From Actinomycetes bacterium (GTDB taxonomy: Bacteria > Actinomycetota > Acidimicrobiia > Acidimicrobiales > RAAP-2), in assembly GCA_021782915.1 (NCBI GenBank), contig JAJXUK010000015.1, forward strand, positions 1-41,690: DNA of 41,690 nucleotides, in the 5' to 3' direction. Shown piece after piece: positions 15,564-25,015 of this stretch (positions are counted from its first letter, which is position 1; each line of letters starts with the position of its first letter). Under the pieces are notes generated by a model. It did not search any database. It was not told the DNA's origin and was given only the letters and a program-made list of their open reading frames with translations. A program made the position numbers and the translations under genes.

Positions 15564-16120
15564 GCGCGGCGGTTCAGGTCGTCATCGAGCCACCGCGCTT
15601 CGACCGCCCCGAGGTCGAGGTTCGCGCCTCGGCCCGACGCAAGAAGACGGGCTCGGCACACTGGTCGGGCAGCCGCATCGTGGTGTTGATCCCGGCGCGC
15701 CTGAGAGGACGTGAACGGCGCGCCTTTATCGACGAGCTCGTCGAACGCGTGATCAACCAGCGGCCGCTCAACGCGGGTGGGGATGCGATGCTCGAGGAGC
15801 GCTGTCGTGTCTTGTCCGAGGTCTACGTGGACGGAGTCCGGGCCGCCTCGGTGCGCTGGGTCGCCAACCAGGCCTCGCGCTGGGCCTCGTGCACGCCGGC
15901 GACCAGGGAGATCCGGGTCTCGACTCGTCTGCGCCAGTGCCCCGACTGGGTGATAGACGCCGTGCTCGTGCACGAACTGGCCCATCTGGTCGAGGTCGCT
16001 CATTCGGCTGCCTTCTACGAGATCGCCAATCGCCATCCTCGCCAGGAGGAGTCGGCTACCTTCCTCGAGGGCTACGCGCTCGGATTGGGCTTGGCGATCG
16101 AGGGCGACGACGTCGCCTAG
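15560..16120 (+). CDS. YgjP-like (M48-type, DUF45) zinc metallopeptidase domain protein
   Basis: This 186-residue protein has the zinc motif HELAH (His138, Glu139, His142) in [20 protein letters not shown], with a likely third ligand at His148. The upstream Trp/Arg-rich element [15 protein letters not shown] is characteristic of the YgjP/DUF45 family, a compact gluzincin-like group of poorly known role. The ATG at 15560 overlaps the leuS stop (ATGA), so it is translated by coupling to leuS. It converges with the PAC2 gene and overlaps it by 4 bp. A peptidase function is plausible but not proven for the family. Confidence 0.85.
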   Translation: MSAAVQVVIEPPRFDRPEVEVRASARRKKTGSAHWSGSRIVVLIPARLRGRERRAFIDELVERVINQRPLNAGGDAMLEERCRVLSEVYVDGVRAASVRWVANQASRWASCTPATREIRVSTRLRQCPDWVIDAVLVHELAHLVEVAHSAAFYEIANRHPRQEESATFLEGYALGLGLAIEGDDVA

Positions 16121-16998
16121 CCCGCTTCGCCGCGCAGGAAACGCTCGAGCTCCGCGGCCAGCTCGTCTCCGGTTGGCACCTCCTCGGCGGCGACGGGGCC
16201 CTCGGACTGATCCACGGCCGTCTCGAGGTCCTGCACCATCGAGCTGTGCTCCGGGTTGTTCAGGACCAGGTCGTTCACGCGCGCGCGCGCCTCATCGGCG
16301 GCCGTACGAAGCGTGCTCGCGTCGAGGCTGAGCCCGGCGATGCCGGCCAGGCCATCAATCAGAGCCGCCGCCGCGTCGGGGTAGGACATCGAGGCCACGT
16401 AGTGCGGCACCCGGGCCCACAGCGTCAGCACGTCGATGTTCACATCGGCGAATCCCAGCTCCAGGGCCGCGTTGATGCCGGCGGGCACTTCGATCTCGCC
16501 CTCCACGGTGCCCACCCGGGACAGCAAGTGGGCGCTCTGTACGGGAGCGGTGCCGATCACGCGCACGGGACGCGTGTGGGGCGCGGGTGCGGGAAAGGCA
16601 CCGAGACCCACGACCAGTCGCACCGTGAAGCGTGAGGCGGCGTCGCAGACGACGTCGATGAAGTCGCTCCAGTGGAAGTCCGGCTCGGGACCCACCAGGA
16701 AGAGCACGTCGGCGCCGTCACGGTCTCGCCCGTAGCGCAGCTGAATCTCGGGCCAGGTCAATTCAGTGGTGACGCCGTCAACGATACGCACCATGGGCCG
16801 CCGGGCCCGCTGATCGATGAAGTACTCGGTGTCAAAGGTGGCCAGTGTCTCGGTGGCAATGCTCGACAAGAGAGTCGACATTGCCGTGCTGGCGCCCGCG
16901 CCGGCGTCGATCCAGCCCTCGAGGCTGACCACGAGCACGGGATCGTTCAGTTCCGGGTCGGCGAAGAAGATGATGCGGTCGTAGATCTCGTCGTCCAT
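16117..16998 (-). CDS. PAC2-family protein
   Basis: This 293-residue protein matches the PAC2 (proteasome assembly chaperone 2) family common in actinobacteria. Its start reads DPVLVVSLEGWIDAGAGAST, followed by the strand MVRIVDG, the segment DVLFLVGPEPDFHW and the later GLPHYV-like motif RVPHYVASMSYPDAAAALI. Bacterial members are linked by family, not by direct evidence, to assembly or regulation of ring-shaped peptidases. The C-terminal 60 residues are acidic and probably helical. The ATG overlaps the stop of the upstream kinase gene, so the two form an operon. Confidence 0.85.
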   Translation of the reverse strand: MDDEIYDRIIFFADPELNDPVLVVSLEGWIDAGAGASTAMSTLLSSIATETLATFDTEYFIDQRARRPMVRIVDGVTTELTWPEIQLRYGRDRDGADVLFLVGPEPDFHWSDFIDVVCDAASRFTVRLVVGLGAFPAPAPHTRPVRVIGTAPVQSAHLLSRVGTVEGEIEVPAGINAALELGFADVNIDVLTLWARVPHYVASMSYPDAAAALIDGLAGIAGLSLDASTLRTAADEARARVNDLVLNNPEHSSMVQDLETAVDQSEGPVAAEEVPTGDELAAELERFLRGEAG

Positions 16999-18032
16999 CA
17001 GCCCTCCAACATCTCACTGGCCATCGTCGCCAGTGCTCTCACGTGCGCCGGGAACTCGTCGACGCTGCCGGCGTCGCCCGCGGTCGCGCCCGCGCGGTAC
17101 CGGGCGTAGACGCCTTGAAGTATGCACGCCAACTTCCAGTAACCGAATGCCCGATAGTAGGCGACCTCACTCAGGTCCAAATCGCAGCCGGCCCCGTAGG
17201 CGGCCAGGACGTCCTCACGCCGACTGAAGCCAGGGGCGGTCGTGGGAGCAGAGCCGAGGAGCGCGACCATCGGATCCTCGGGTTCGGCCCAGTAGTCCAG
17301 CAGGAGTCCCACGTCGGCCAGGGGATCGCCGAGGGTGCAGATCTCCCAATCCAGGATGGCGCGCACGCTGCCGTCGGACGCGAGAACGGTGTTGTCGAGG
17401 CGGTAGTCCCCGTGGACCACACTGAGGCGCTGGGCGCGGGGAATCGTGCGAGTGAGACGCTCACCGACCGCCTCGACGAGCCCGTCGCCGCCGTCACCGG
17501 GCACGCGCGTCTGCTCGTACTGGGAAAGCCAGCGGCGTAGCTGTCGCTCGATGTAGCCGTCGTGGCGTGCCAGGTCGCCGAGCCCGGCCTCCTCAACATC
17601 GACGTCGTGCAGGTCCGCCAGGGTTTGGGCCAGGTGAGGGCCGATGCCGGCGCGAGTGGGCTCGTCGAAGGTGGCCTCGGCCTGCTCGCGGGTGCGCACG
17701 ATGACGCCGTCGACGAACTCCATGAGGTAGAAGGGCGCGCCGGTGACGTCGGGCTCCTCGCACAGCGCCAGGGGCCGTGGCACGGGCAGGCCCCGGGGGC
17801 TCAGGGCTCGCAGGATCCGAAACTCTCGGCTCATGTCGTGCGCGGTGGGCAGGACGTGGCTCAGCGGTGGACGCCGCAGGGCGTACGCCGTTCCGGCGGC
17901 GTCCTGTGCGCGGAAGGTGAGATTGGAGCGCCCCCCCGCGATGAGGGAGAAGGTCACCGGCTCTCGAGCGCCGACGAACTTTGCCATCCACTGACTCACC
18001 GACGCTTCGTTGATCGGTGATTCTGCCCCCAT
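16998..18032 (-). CDS. Aminoglycoside-phosphotransferase-family kinase
   Basis: This 344-residue protein has the APH/choline-kinase fold. A nucleotide loop, IAGGRSNLTF (31-40), and the segment YALRRPPL (50-57) occupy the N-lobe. The catalytic loop VVHGDYRLDN contains His207, Asp209 and Asn214, and the metal-binding Asp228 is in AILDWEICTLGDPLADVG. The sequence resembles the group found beside acyl-CoA dehydrogenases (FadE36/ACAD10-type) more than true antibiotic kinases. A small-molecule kinase role is likely and drug resistance should not be assumed. A TAGCCT hexamer lies 6 nt before the ATG, suggesting a leaderless mRNA. It is divergent from the thioredoxin gene. Confidence 0.87.
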   Translation of the reverse strand: MGAESPINEASVSQWMAKFVGAREPVTFSLIAGGRSNLTFRAQDAAGTAYALRRPPLSHVLPTAHDMSREFRILRALSPRGLPVPRPLALCEEPDVTGAPFYLMEFVDGVIVRTREQAEATFDEPTRAGIGPHLAQTLADLHDVDVEEAGLGDLARHDGYIERQLRRWLSQYEQTRVPGDGGDGLVEAVGERLTRTIPRAQRLSVVHGDYRLDNTVLASDGSVRAILDWEICTLGDPLADVGLLLDYWAEPEDPMVALLGSAPTTAPGFSRREDVLAAYGAGCDLDLSEVAYYRAFGYWKLACILQGVYARYRAGATAGDAGSVDEFPAHVRALATMASEMLEG

Positions 18033-18038
18033 GGGCGA

Positions 18039-18044
18039 AGGCTA
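18039..18044 (-). promoter_or_regulatory. Predicted -10 box for leaderless APH-family kinase
   Basis: On the minus strand TAGCCT ends 6 nt before the ATG at 18032. Confidence 0.5.
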
Positions 18045-18081
18045 ACGCGCCCGCGAGCGAGGTCCGTGTTGGGCGTCCCGG

Positions 18082-18087
18082 TAGGCT
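18082..18087 (+). promoter_or_regulatory. Predicted -10 box for the thioredoxin-folP2-holA operon
   Basis: TAGGCT ends 7 nt before the GTG at 18095, with no Shine-Dalgarno in between. Confidence 0.5.
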
Positions 18088-18094
18088 CACCAGC

Positions 18095-18799
18095 GTGACC
18101 GACGTGACCGACGCGACCTTCAGCACCGCCGTCATCGAGCGTTCCCACCAGGTCCCCGTCGTGGTGGATCTCTGGGCCGCCTGGTGTGGACCGTGTAAGA
18201 CGCTGACACCGATCCTCGAGAAGGTGGTCGGCGAGATGGGTGGTGCGGTGGAGCTGGCCAAGGTCGACGTCGACGCGAACCCGCAGGTGGCCAGGGCCTT
18301 CGGGGTCCAGTCCATTCCCTCGGTGTTCGCCCTCAAGGACGGCAAGGTGGCCGACTCCTTCGTTGGGGCGCTGCCGGAACGTGCGGTGCGCGAGTTCCTC
18401 AGCAAGCTGGCCCCGGGTGGCACCGCGCTGGATCAGTTGCTCGAGGCGGGCGACGAGGCCTCGCTGCGCGAGGCCCTGCGCCTGGATCCCACCCACGCCG
18501 GGGCCGTCGCGGCCCTCTTCGAGCTCCTTTCCTCTCAGAACCGTCTCGACGACGCCGACACGCTGCTCGCACCGATGGCGGGCACGGCGCTGGGGGCCAC
18601 CCTCGGCGCGCGACTCAGATTGCGGCGTCAGGGCGTGAGCCTGAGCGGGGACGTCGACCTGATGCTCGAGCACGTCCTGGAGCAAGTCGGCACCGACCCC
18701 AGCGCGAAGGACCGACTCCTCGAGTTGCTCGACGCGCTCGGACCGGAGGACCCACGCTACGTGAACTTCCGGCGCCGACTGGCCAGTCGCCTGTACTAG
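18095..18799 (+). CDS. Thioredoxin-domain protein with C-terminal helical repeats (YbbN-like)
   Basis: This 234-residue protein has an N-terminal thioredoxin domain (about 1-105) with the active site WCGPC in LWAAWCGPCKTLTPIL and the cis-Pro loop SIPSVFALKDGK. The remaining 125 residues are helical and TPR-like (DEASLREALRLDPTHAGAVA), as in YbbN/CnoX. Members act as redox-linked holdases that help chaperones. The GTG at 18095 is chosen because homology begins there and a -10 box sits 7 nt upstream. Its stop shares one base with the GTG of the next gene, so it is the first gene of an operon with the FolP2-like gene and holA. Confidence 0.88.
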   Translation: MTDVTDATFSTAVIERSHQVPVVVDLWAAWCGPCKTLTPILEKVVGEMGGAVELAKVDVDANPQVARAFGVQSIPSVFALKDGKVADSFVGALPERAVREFLSKLAPGGTALDQLLEAGDEASLREALRLDPTHAGAVAALFELLSSQNRLDDADTLLAPMAGTALGATLGARLRLRRQGVSLSGDVDLMLEHVLEQVGTDPSAKDRLLELLDALGPEDPRYVNFRRRLASRLY

Positions 18800-19656
18800 T
18801 GCGCGTCTTTCGACCCTCGCGCGCGATTCCGCTGCGACTGGGGCACCACCACTACGACCTGTCCAGCCGTGCGCTGGTGATGGGAATCCTGAATCGCACG
18901 CACGACTCCTTCTACGCTCCGGCGGCGACCTACGACCTGGACGCGCTGTTCGTGCGCGCCGAGCGCCTGGTCGACGAGGGAGCGGACGTCTTGGATATCG
19001 GCGGGGTCAAGGCGGGCCCGGGCGACGAGGTCAGCGAGGCCGAGGAACTCGATCGTGTGGTACCGGTCGTGGCTGAGCTGGCTCGACGATTCGATGTGCC
19101 CCTCTCGATCGATACGTGGCGTGCCTCGGTGGCCGGGGCCTGCTTCGCCGAGGGCGCCACGCTCGGCAACGACATCAGCGGCTTCGCCGATCCGCTCTAC
19201 CTCGCCGCGGCGGCCGCGGCCGGTGCGAGCGTCGTGGCTACCCACATACGCCTCAAGCCCCGAGTGCCAGACCCGAACCCGCACTACGACGACGTGACGC
19301 TCACCGTGCGTGACTTCCTGCTCGAGCGACGCTCTCGGGCCCAGGCCGCGGGCCTAGGTCTGGATCAGATCGTGCTCGACGCGGGTCTCGACCTGGGTAA
19401 GACTCCCGGCCAGTCGCTGCAGCTGCTGCAGGACAGCGCCGACCTAGCCGAGTTGGGCAGCCCACTCTTCCTGTCCGCCTCGAACAAGACCTTCCTCGGC
19501 GTGATCTTCGATTTGCCCGTGACGCAACGCCGTGAGGCGACCGCTGCGGCTACGGCCCTGGGTATCGCCGCCGGCGCGCGGATCGTGCGGGTGCACGACG
19601 TCGCCGGTAGCGTTCGCGTTCGCGACACCCTGCGCGCGATCCTGGAGCTCGCGTGA
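18799..19656 (+). CDS. FolP2-like dihydropteroate synthase homologue
   Basis: This 285-residue TIM-barrel protein has the pterin-binding landmarks in altered form: MGILNRTHDSFY instead of the usual N-x-T-P-D-S-F-S, DVLDIGGVKAGPG, LSIDTWRA, GNDISG, and a late SNKTFLG. The GGVKAGPG and SIDTWRA versions are those of mycobacterial FolP2, whose members are reported to lack ordinary dihydropteroate synthase activity. It may therefore not be the folate-pathway enzyme. The start is GTG, overlapping the preceding stop by one base; its own stop overlaps the GTG of holA. I left the symbol empty because the reaction is uncertain. Confidence 0.85.
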   Translation: MRVFRPSRAIPLRLGHHHYDLSSRALVMGILNRTHDSFYAPAATYDLDALFVRAERLVDEGADVLDIGGVKAGPGDEVSEAEELDRVVPVVAELARRFDVPLSIDTWRASVAGACFAEGATLGNDISGFADPLYLAAAAAAGASVVATHIRLKPRVPDPNPHYDDVTLTVRDFLLERRSRAQAAGLGLDQIVLDAGLDLGKTPGQSLQLLQDSADLAELGSPLFLSASNKTFLGVIFDLPVTQRREATAAATALGIAAGARIVRVHDVAGSVRVRDTLRAILELA

Positions 19657-20642
19657 GCAGTCTCTGCGTGGTGGGCACCGAGGTAACCATGGTCTACGAC
19701 GTCGTGCGTCGGCGCCTCGATGACCTCATGGGCGAGCGCGACCAGACGGCCCTGCAGGTCTTCACGGCCAAGGATGCGGCAGGTCCCGGCGACTCCGTGC
19801 TGCCCGGCGTGCTCGAAGCACTCAACACGCCCAGCCTGCTGGGAGAGCGGCGCGCGGTGCTCGTGCGCGATGCGCACCTGTTGCTCGGCGACGAGACGGC
19901 GGCGCTGGTGGCCTGGATGCAGGCCGACAGTGACGAGGCCGACCTCGTGCTCGCGGTCGTGGGCCCCAAGAGCCATCGACTGGCGCGAGCGGCGCGAACG
20001 CTGGTCGAAACGGGTGTGGGTACGCGACTCGAGGACCGGGTGCGATTCGTCGTCGACACCCTCGGTGCCTACGGCGTGCGCCTGGGCGATCCCGGTGCGC
20101 GGCGCGTCGCGCAGGTGATCGGCGACGACGTGGCGCGCGTGGACGCCCTGGGGCGCACGCTGCAGGCGATCTTCGGGTCGACCGAGGTGGGCTTCGAGGA
20201 CATCGAGCCGTACCTGGGCGCCGCGGGTGACGTGCCCGAGTGGGACTTGACCGACGCCCTCGACGCGGGCGACGCCACGAAGGCGATCGTCGTGGCGCGG
20301 CGCATGCTTGATTCGGGCAGTCGGGTCGGTCTGCAGATCGTGAACATCCTGCAGCGCTACTTCCTGCGTCTGGCTCGCCTCGAGGGTAGTGGTGCGCGCA
20401 ATGCGGAGGAGGCGGCGGCGGTGCTGGGAATCAAGGCCTATCCGGCGGGCAAGGCCCTGCGCAGTGCCAGCCGCCTGGGTGCCGATCGACTCGGAGCGGC
20501 CCTGGGCATGATCAGTCGGGCGGATGAGGATCTCAAGGGCGGAGTCGACTACGGCCGATCGGGCGAGGGCGACGTCGAACTGACCGAGCTGGCGGTCGTT
20601 GAGGTGTTGGTGGCGCGCCTGGCGCGCCTGGCGCGCCGCTGA
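19653..20642 (+). CDS. holA: DNA polymerase III delta subunit
   Basis: This 329-residue clamp-loader subunit opens the beta clamp within the gamma complex. The sequence follows HolA: an N-terminal AAA+-like part with TAKDA, NTPSLLGERRAVLVRDAHLL and DLVLAVVG, the middle segment RVAQVIGDDVARVDALGRTL, then DALDAGDATKAIVVARRMLD and ILQRYFLRLARL, ending in the usual helical collar. Delta has no functional ATP site, and no P-loop is seen. The start is GTG, overlapping the previous gene by 4 nt. It converges with rpsT, two bases apart, as holA and rpsT are neighbours in many bacteria. Confidence 0.9.
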   Translation: MSSLCVVGTEVTMVYDVVRRRLDDLMGERDQTALQVFTAKDAAGPGDSVLPGVLEALNTPSLLGERRAVLVRDAHLLLGDETAALVAWMQADSDEADLVLAVVGPKSHRLARAARTLVETGVGTRLEDRVRFVVDTLGAYGVRLGDPGARRVAQVIGDDVARVDALGRTLQAIFGSTEVGFEDIEPYLGAAGDVPEWDLTDALDAGDATKAIVVARRMLDSGSRVGLQIVNILQRYFLRLARLEGSGARNAEEAAAVLGIKAYPAGKALRSASRLGADRLGAALGMISRADEDLKGGVDYGRSGEGDVELTELAVVEVLVARLARLARR

Positions 20643-20644
20643 GG

Positions 20645-20908
20645 CTACTGGGCCGCGCGCAGCTTGTTGATGCGCCGCATGAGCCCGCTCTTGCGGTTCG
20701 CGGCCTGGTTCTTGTGGATGACGCCCTTGGCGGCCGCGGTGTCGAGCCGCTTGATCGCCAACTTCAGCGCGGCCTCCTCGTTCTCGCCGCCCACCGCGGT
20801 CACCGCGGTCTTGGCGCGGGTGCGGATCTCTGACCTGACGGCCTTGTTGCGCTCGCGCGCGACGATGTTCTGGCGGTTGCGCTTGATCTGGCTCTTGATG
20901 TTTGCCAC
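20645..20908 (-). CDS. rpsT: 30S ribosomal protein S20
   Basis: This 87-residue, strongly basic protein binds 16S rRNA early in 30S assembly. The start [20 protein letters not shown] and the end [13 protein letters not shown] are typical of S20, as is the Ala/Lys-rich helix. Translation is set at GTG 20908, where homology starts (V-A-N-I-K). A TAGCCT hexamer lies about 50 nt upstream, so this gene would have a leader, unlike several neighbours; S20 leaders are often sites of autoregulation. The gene is divergent from lepA. Confidence 0.95.
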   Translation of the reverse strand: MANIKSQIKRNRQNIVARERNKAVRSEIRTRAKTAVTAVGGENEEAALKLAIKRLDTAAAKGVIHKNQAANRKSGLMRRINKLRAAQ

Positions 20909-21019
20909 GACGACCTCGTTCTCAGTTCGCCGAAGACCTCCGGCGGGCTGAACAAGGCTAGCAGGCTGCGCGCACGCTCCACCAGTCGCGCGCGAGACGA
21001 CCTGTAGCCTGAAGGGACC

Positions 21020-22825
21020 GTGGCAACTCCCGTCTCCGGCGTCGACGCCAGCAAGATCCGGAACTTCTCCATCATCTCGCACGTCGACCACGGCAAGTCG
21101 ACCCTGTCGGACCGCATTCTGGAGATCACCGGGGCCGTCGATCCGCGTCTCATGCGCGCGCAGTACCTGGACTCGATGGACATCGAGCGCGAGCGCGGCA
21201 TCACCATCAAGGCCCAGAACGTGCGCGTGCGCTTCGAGGGCCACATCCTGCAGCTCATCGACACGCCGGGGCACGTCGACTTCGGCTACGAGGTGTCGCG
21301 CTCCCTGGCCGCGTGCGAGGGGGCGATCCTGCTGGTCGACGCCAGTCAGGGCATCCAGGCCCAGACGTTGGCCAACTGCTACCAGGCCATCGAGCACAAC
21401 TTGGAGATCGTGCCGGTGCTGAACAAGATCGACCTGCCGGCGGCGGATCCCGAGCGCTGCAAGGAGGAGCTCGAGCGCGTGCTCGGCCTGCCCGGAGACG
21501 AGGTGCTGTCCATCTCGGCCAAGACCGGCCAAGGAGTGCGCGAGTTGCTGGAGGCCGTGATTGAACGGATTCCGGCGCCGGTCGGAGATCCGGCGGCGCC
21601 GCTGCAGGCCCTGATTTTCGACTCGGTCTACGACCAGTACCGCGGGGTCATCAGCTCGATCCGCGTCGTGCAGGGAACGTTGCGCGAGCGCGTGCGCATT
21701 CGCATGATGCAGTCCGGGGCCACCCACGAGCTCGAAGAGATCGGCGTGCGCACCCCGGAGATGAGCCCGGTGTCCGCTCTCGGACCCGGCGAGGTCGGCT
21801 ACATCGTGGCCGGCATCAAGGACGTCAGCGGGGCTCGCTCGGGCGAGACGATCACCGAGGCCGCCCGCCCGGCGAGCTCGGCGCTCGAGGGCTACCGCGA
21901 CCCCAAGCCCATGGTCTTCTGTGGGATCTACCCGATCGACGGGGACGACCTCGGTCTGCTGCGCGAGTCGCTGGACAAGCTCAGGCTCAACGACGCCTCC
22001 ATCACCTACGAGCCGGAGTCCTCGCGCGCGCTGGGTTTCGGTTTCCGCTGCGGCTTCCTGGGCCTGCTGCACATGGAGATCGTGCGCGAACGCCTCGAGC
22101 GCGAGTTCAACCTCGACTTGATCGCCACGGCGCCCTCGGTGGCCTACAGGGCCTACCTGAGTGACGGCACCGAGGTGGGCATCGACAATCCGACGGATCT
22201 GCCCGATCCCAGTCGCCTTGACCACATTGACGAGCCGATGTTGGAGATCTCGATCCTGACGCCGGCTGAGTTCCTGGGCACGGTGATGGACCTGTGCCAG
22301 ACCCGGCGCGCCGAGATGGTCAAGATGGACTATCTGTCGGCCGAGCGCGTTGAGTTGCGCTACCTCATCCCCCTCGCCGAGGTGGTCCTGGACTTCTTCG
22401 ACGCCCTCAAGAGCCGCACCAAGGGCTACGCGAGCCTGGACTACGAGCCCCACGGCTACGTGACCAGCAACCTCGTGCGCGTGGACCTGCTGATCAACCA
22501 CGAGCCGGTCGATGCCTTCTCGACCATCGTGCACCGGGCCAACGCCGAGTTCTACGGACGCAAGATGGCCGAGCGGCTGCGCGAGCTCATCCCGCGCCAG
22601 CTCTTCGACGTGCCGATTCAGGCGGCGATCGGCGGGCGGGTCATCGCGCGCGAGACGGTCAAGGCCCGGCGCAAGGACGTGCTGGCCAAGTGCTACGGCG
22701 GCGACATCACCCGCAAGCGCAAGCTGCTCGAAAAGCAGAAGGAGGGCAAGAAGCGCATGAAGAACCTCGGGCGCGTCGAAGTCCCTCAGGAAGCCTTCGT
22801 CGCCGCCCTGCGCCTGGAGGAGTGA
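21020..22825 (+). CDS. lepA: Elongation factor 4 (LepA) GTPase
   Basis: This 601-residue translational GTPase acts on stalled or mispositioned ribosomes. The G motifs are [10 protein letters not shown] (about 20-29), the switch element [18 protein letters not shown], and NKIDLP. EF-G-like domains II, III and V follow, and then the LepA-specific C-terminal domain with [32 protein letters not shown] (residues split here only for description). The start is GTG; TAGCCT lies 9 nt upstream and GAAGGGA lies between, so it may be a short-leader mRNA. Full length, with no anomalies. Confidence 0.96.
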   Translation: MATPVSGVDASKIRNFSIISHVDHGKSTLSDRILEITGAVDPRLMRAQYLDSMDIERERGITIKAQNVRVRFEGHILQLIDTPGHVDFGYEVSRSLAACEGAILLVDASQGIQAQTLANCYQAIEHNLEIVPVLNKIDLPAADPERCKEELERVLGLPGDEVLSISAKTGQGVRELLEAVIERIPAPVGDPAAPLQALIFDSVYDQYRGVISSIRVVQGTLRERVRIRMMQSGATHELEEIGVRTPEMSPVSALGPGEVGYIVAGIKDVSGARSGETITEAARPASSALEGYRDPKPMVFCGIYPIDGDDLGLLRESLDKLRLNDASITYEPESSRALGFGFRCGFLGLLHMEIVRERLEREFNLDLIATAPSVAYRAYLSDGTEVGIDNPTDLPDPSRLDHIDEPMLEISILTPAEFLGTVMDLCQTRRAEMVKMDYLSAERVELRYLIPLAEVVLDFFDALKSRTKGYASLDYEPHGYVTSNLVRVDLLINHEPVDAFSTIVHRANAEFYGRKMAERLRELIPRQLFDVPIQAAIGGRVIARETVKARRKDVLAKCYGGDITRKRKLLEKQKEGKKRMKNLGRVEVPQEAFVAALRLEE

Positions 22826-22846
22826 TCCCCGGCGCGGTCAAAACGG

Positions 22847-22873
22847 TTGGCACTCGGTAGAATCGAGTGCCAA
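22847..22873. promoter_or_regulatory. CIRCE operator (HrcA binding site)
   Basis: TTGGCACTC-N9-GAGTGCCAA is a perfect 9-bp inverted repeat, differing from the consensus TTAGCACTC-N9-GAGTGCTAA by one symmetric change. Its spacer contains TAGAAT (22858-22863), which fits the -10 box, so HrcA binding would block RNA polymerase directly. It controls hrcA and probably the downstream chain. Confidence 0.95.
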
Positions 22874-22884
22874 TAGGAGGTTCG

Positions 22885-23937
22885 ATGGCTCACCGCGGTA
22901 CCCAGCAGCGTCCCGAGAGCGCCGGGGATCTCGACGCACGCAAGGCGGCCATCCTCAAGGCCGTCGTGACGGAGCACGTCGACACCGCCCAGCCGGTGGG
23001 GTCCTCGTCGGTCGCGGCGGCCGCGCACCTCGAGGTCTCCTCGGCCACGGTGCGCTCGGAGATGGTGGCTCTGGAGCGCGAGGGCTTTCTCGCCCAACCC
23101 CACACCTCGGCGGGACGGGTGCCCACCGACAAGGGCTATCGCTACTTCGTCGACCATCTGGCTGAGGCCACCATGGGCCTGGCCGAGCAGCGTCAGGTCG
23201 CCGAGTTCTTCGCCCACGTGCGCGGCGAGGTCGAGGAGGTCCTCGCTAAGACGTCGACGCTGCTCAGTGAGCTGACCAACTACACCTCGGTGGTCGTGAG
23301 CACCGGGCACGCCCAGGCGTCGATCATCTCGGCCCAGTTGGTCAGCCTCGACGCGGGTCACCAACTCCTGGTGACGGTCTTCTCCGACGGAGCGGTGAGC
23401 AAGCACAGCGTCTTCACGGTCTATCCGGCCAGCGCCATCGAGGTGGCCGAGGCCTCTCGTCAGCTGCACGCGCTCTTGTTGGGCACGAGCCTCGAGACCC
23501 GGGTTCAGGTTCCCTCGCGATCGGACCACGTCTCGAGCCTGGTGCGAGACGCCGTGGCCACGCTGCACGCCGTGGCGCCCACGGTGGACGGCGAACAGGT
23601 CTACATCGGCGGTTCCTCGCGAGTGGCCGAGGCCTTCGACGGCGTCGAGACCGTGCGACAGGTCCTGGGCATCCTGGAGCAGGAGTTGCTCGTGGTCTCG
23701 CTCGTCGAAGAGGTGCTCAAGTCCACGTCGGGCGTCTCGATCGGCTCCGAGCACGGGTATGAGTCCTTGACGTCGTGCTCGCTGATCGTGGCCCCGGTGT
23801 CAGTCGAGGGTCGTCGCGTCGGTGCGGTGGGACTGCTCGGGCCGACTCGCATGAAGTACCGCGAGGCCATGGCTGCGGCGCGACTCGTCTCTGAGCAGCT
23901 GACCCAGCACTTCACGGGAGACGACGATCGTGTCTAG
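22885..23937 (+). CDS. hrcA: Heat-inducible transcription repressor HrcA
   Basis: This 350-residue repressor binds CIRCE and is kept active by GroEL. The N-terminal winged helix (about 15-85) contains [20 protein letters not shown] and [20 protein letters not shown], followed by the conserved [19 protein letters not shown]. The GAF-like and insertion domains follow, and the end has [20 protein letters not shown]. The ATG at 22885 is supported by AGGAGG (22875-22880). Its own CIRCE lies directly upstream, so it is autoregulated. The last codons overlap the GTG of dnaJ by 8 nt. Confidence 0.97.
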   Translation: MAHRGTQQRPESAGDLDARKAAILKAVVTEHVDTAQPVGSSSVAAAAHLEVSSATVRSEMVALEREGFLAQPHTSAGRVPTDKGYRYFVDHLAEATMGLAEQRQVAEFFAHVRGEVEEVLAKTSTLLSELTNYTSVVVSTGHAQASIISAQLVSLDAGHQLLVTVFSDGAVSKHSVFTVYPASAIEVAEASRQLHALLLGTSLETRVQVPSRSDHVSSLVRDAVATLHAVAPTVDGEQVYIGGSSRVAEAFDGVETVRQVLGILEQELLVVSLVEEVLKSTSGVSIGSEHGYESLTSCSLIVAPVSVEGRRVGAVGLLGPTRMKYREAMAAARLVSEQLTQHFTGDDDRV

Positions 23938-25015
23938 CGACCTGTACGAGGTGCTGGGCGTGACCCGCGGGGCTTCGGCCGAGGAGATCAAGCGCGCCTA
24001 CCGCGCGTTGGCGCGCCAGTACCACCCCGACGCCAATCCGGACCCGCAGGCCGAGGCGCGCTTCAAGGAGGTCTCCCAGGCCTACGAGATCCTCTCGGAC
24101 CCGGAGCGGCGGGCCAACTACGACCGCTTCGGCTCGACCGACGCGCAGAGCCCCTTCGGTGCCGGTTCGGTGCAGGACATCTTCGACATGTTCTTCGGCG
24201 CGGGCACCGCGAGGGGAGCCCGGCGCGGACCTCAGCCTGGTCCTGACGCCGAGGTCGGTCTTCAGATCACGCTCGAGGAGGCCGCCTTCGGCACCAACCG
24301 GGAGATCACGGTGGACTTGCCTCAGCGCTGCGGCACCTGCGAGGGCTCGGGGGCGTCGCCTGGGAGCACGCCGGTGACGTGCGAGGAGTGCGCCGGAGTC
24401 GGCGAGGTGCGCCGGGTGCGCAACTCGATTCTGGGCCAGATGATCACGACAACGCCGTGTCCACGCTGTGACGGCTGGGGTACGCGCATTGCCACCCCGT
24501 GTCCGGACTGTCGTGGCGATGGTCGCCAGCGCATCAGCTCAAGCTTGTCCATCCAGATTCCGGCGGGGGTCGAAGACGGCTCGACGATGCGTCTCGCCGA
24601 TCGGGGGCCCGCCGGGCCACGAGGCGGACCCAACGGTCGGCTCTTCGTTCACCTGTCGGTGGCACCTGACGCTCGCTTCGAGCGCGACGGGGACGACCTG
24701 CACCACGAGGCCCACATCAGCTTCACCCAGGCCGCCCTGGGCGCCAGCATCGAGGTGCCGACGCTGTCGGGCACCGTGGACGTCGAGGTCGCCGCGGGGT
24801 CCCAGAACGGCACGGTGCACCGGGTTCGTCACGAGGGCGTCACCCACCTGCACGGTCGGGGTCGCGGCGATCTCTACGTGCATCTCGTGGTCGACGTGCC
24901 CACGTCGTTGGACGAGGCGAGCGCCGGGCTGCTGCGTCAGCTGGCCGCGCAGTGGGGCGAAGCCGTGCACGAGGAGCCGGCCGGACTCTTCGGACGCCGA
25001 CGGTCCAAGCGATGA
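23930..25015 (+). CDS. dnaJ: Chaperone DnaJ
   Basis: This 361-residue Hsp40 delivers clients to DnaK. Domains in order are a J domain with YHPDAN (the HPD needed to stimulate DnaK, about residue 32-34), a G/F-type linker ([17 protein letters not shown]), a zinc domain with four repeats ([32 protein letters not shown]), and the client-binding C-terminal domains. The start is GTG inside the end of hrcA. No dnaK or grpE is in the window, so this is the hrcA-linked DnaJ (often called DnaJ2 in actinobacteria). The stop overlaps the rsmE start. Confidence 0.96.
   Translation: MSSDLYEVLGVTRGASAEEIKRAYRALARQYHPDANPDPQAEARFKEVSQAYEILSDPERRANYDRFGSTDAQSPFGAGSVQDIFDMFFGAGTARGARRGPQPGPDAEVGLQITLEEAAFGTNREITVDLPQRCGTCEGSGASPGSTPVTCEECAGVGEVRRVRNSILGQMITTTPCPRCDGWGTRIATPCPDCRGDGRQRISSSLSIQIPAGVEDGSTMRLADRGPAGPRGGPNGRLFVHLSVAPDARFERDGDDLHHEAHISFTQAALGASIEVPTLSGTVDVEVAAGSQNGTVHRVRHEGVTHLHGRGRGDLYVHLVVDVPTSLDEASAGLLRQLAAQWGEAVHEEPAGLFGRRRSKR

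Noticed and set aside
16998-18032. Aminoglycoside resistance gene
   Set aside because: The kinase motifs are general to the APH superfamily. The sequence and chromosomal context resemble housekeeping APH-like kinases, and nothing shows drug specificity.
20645-22534. Very long minus-strand open frame opposite lepA
   Set aside because: Only its C-terminal end (from 20908 down) is real, as rpsT. The rest is low-complexity antisense of lepA with its strong codon bias.
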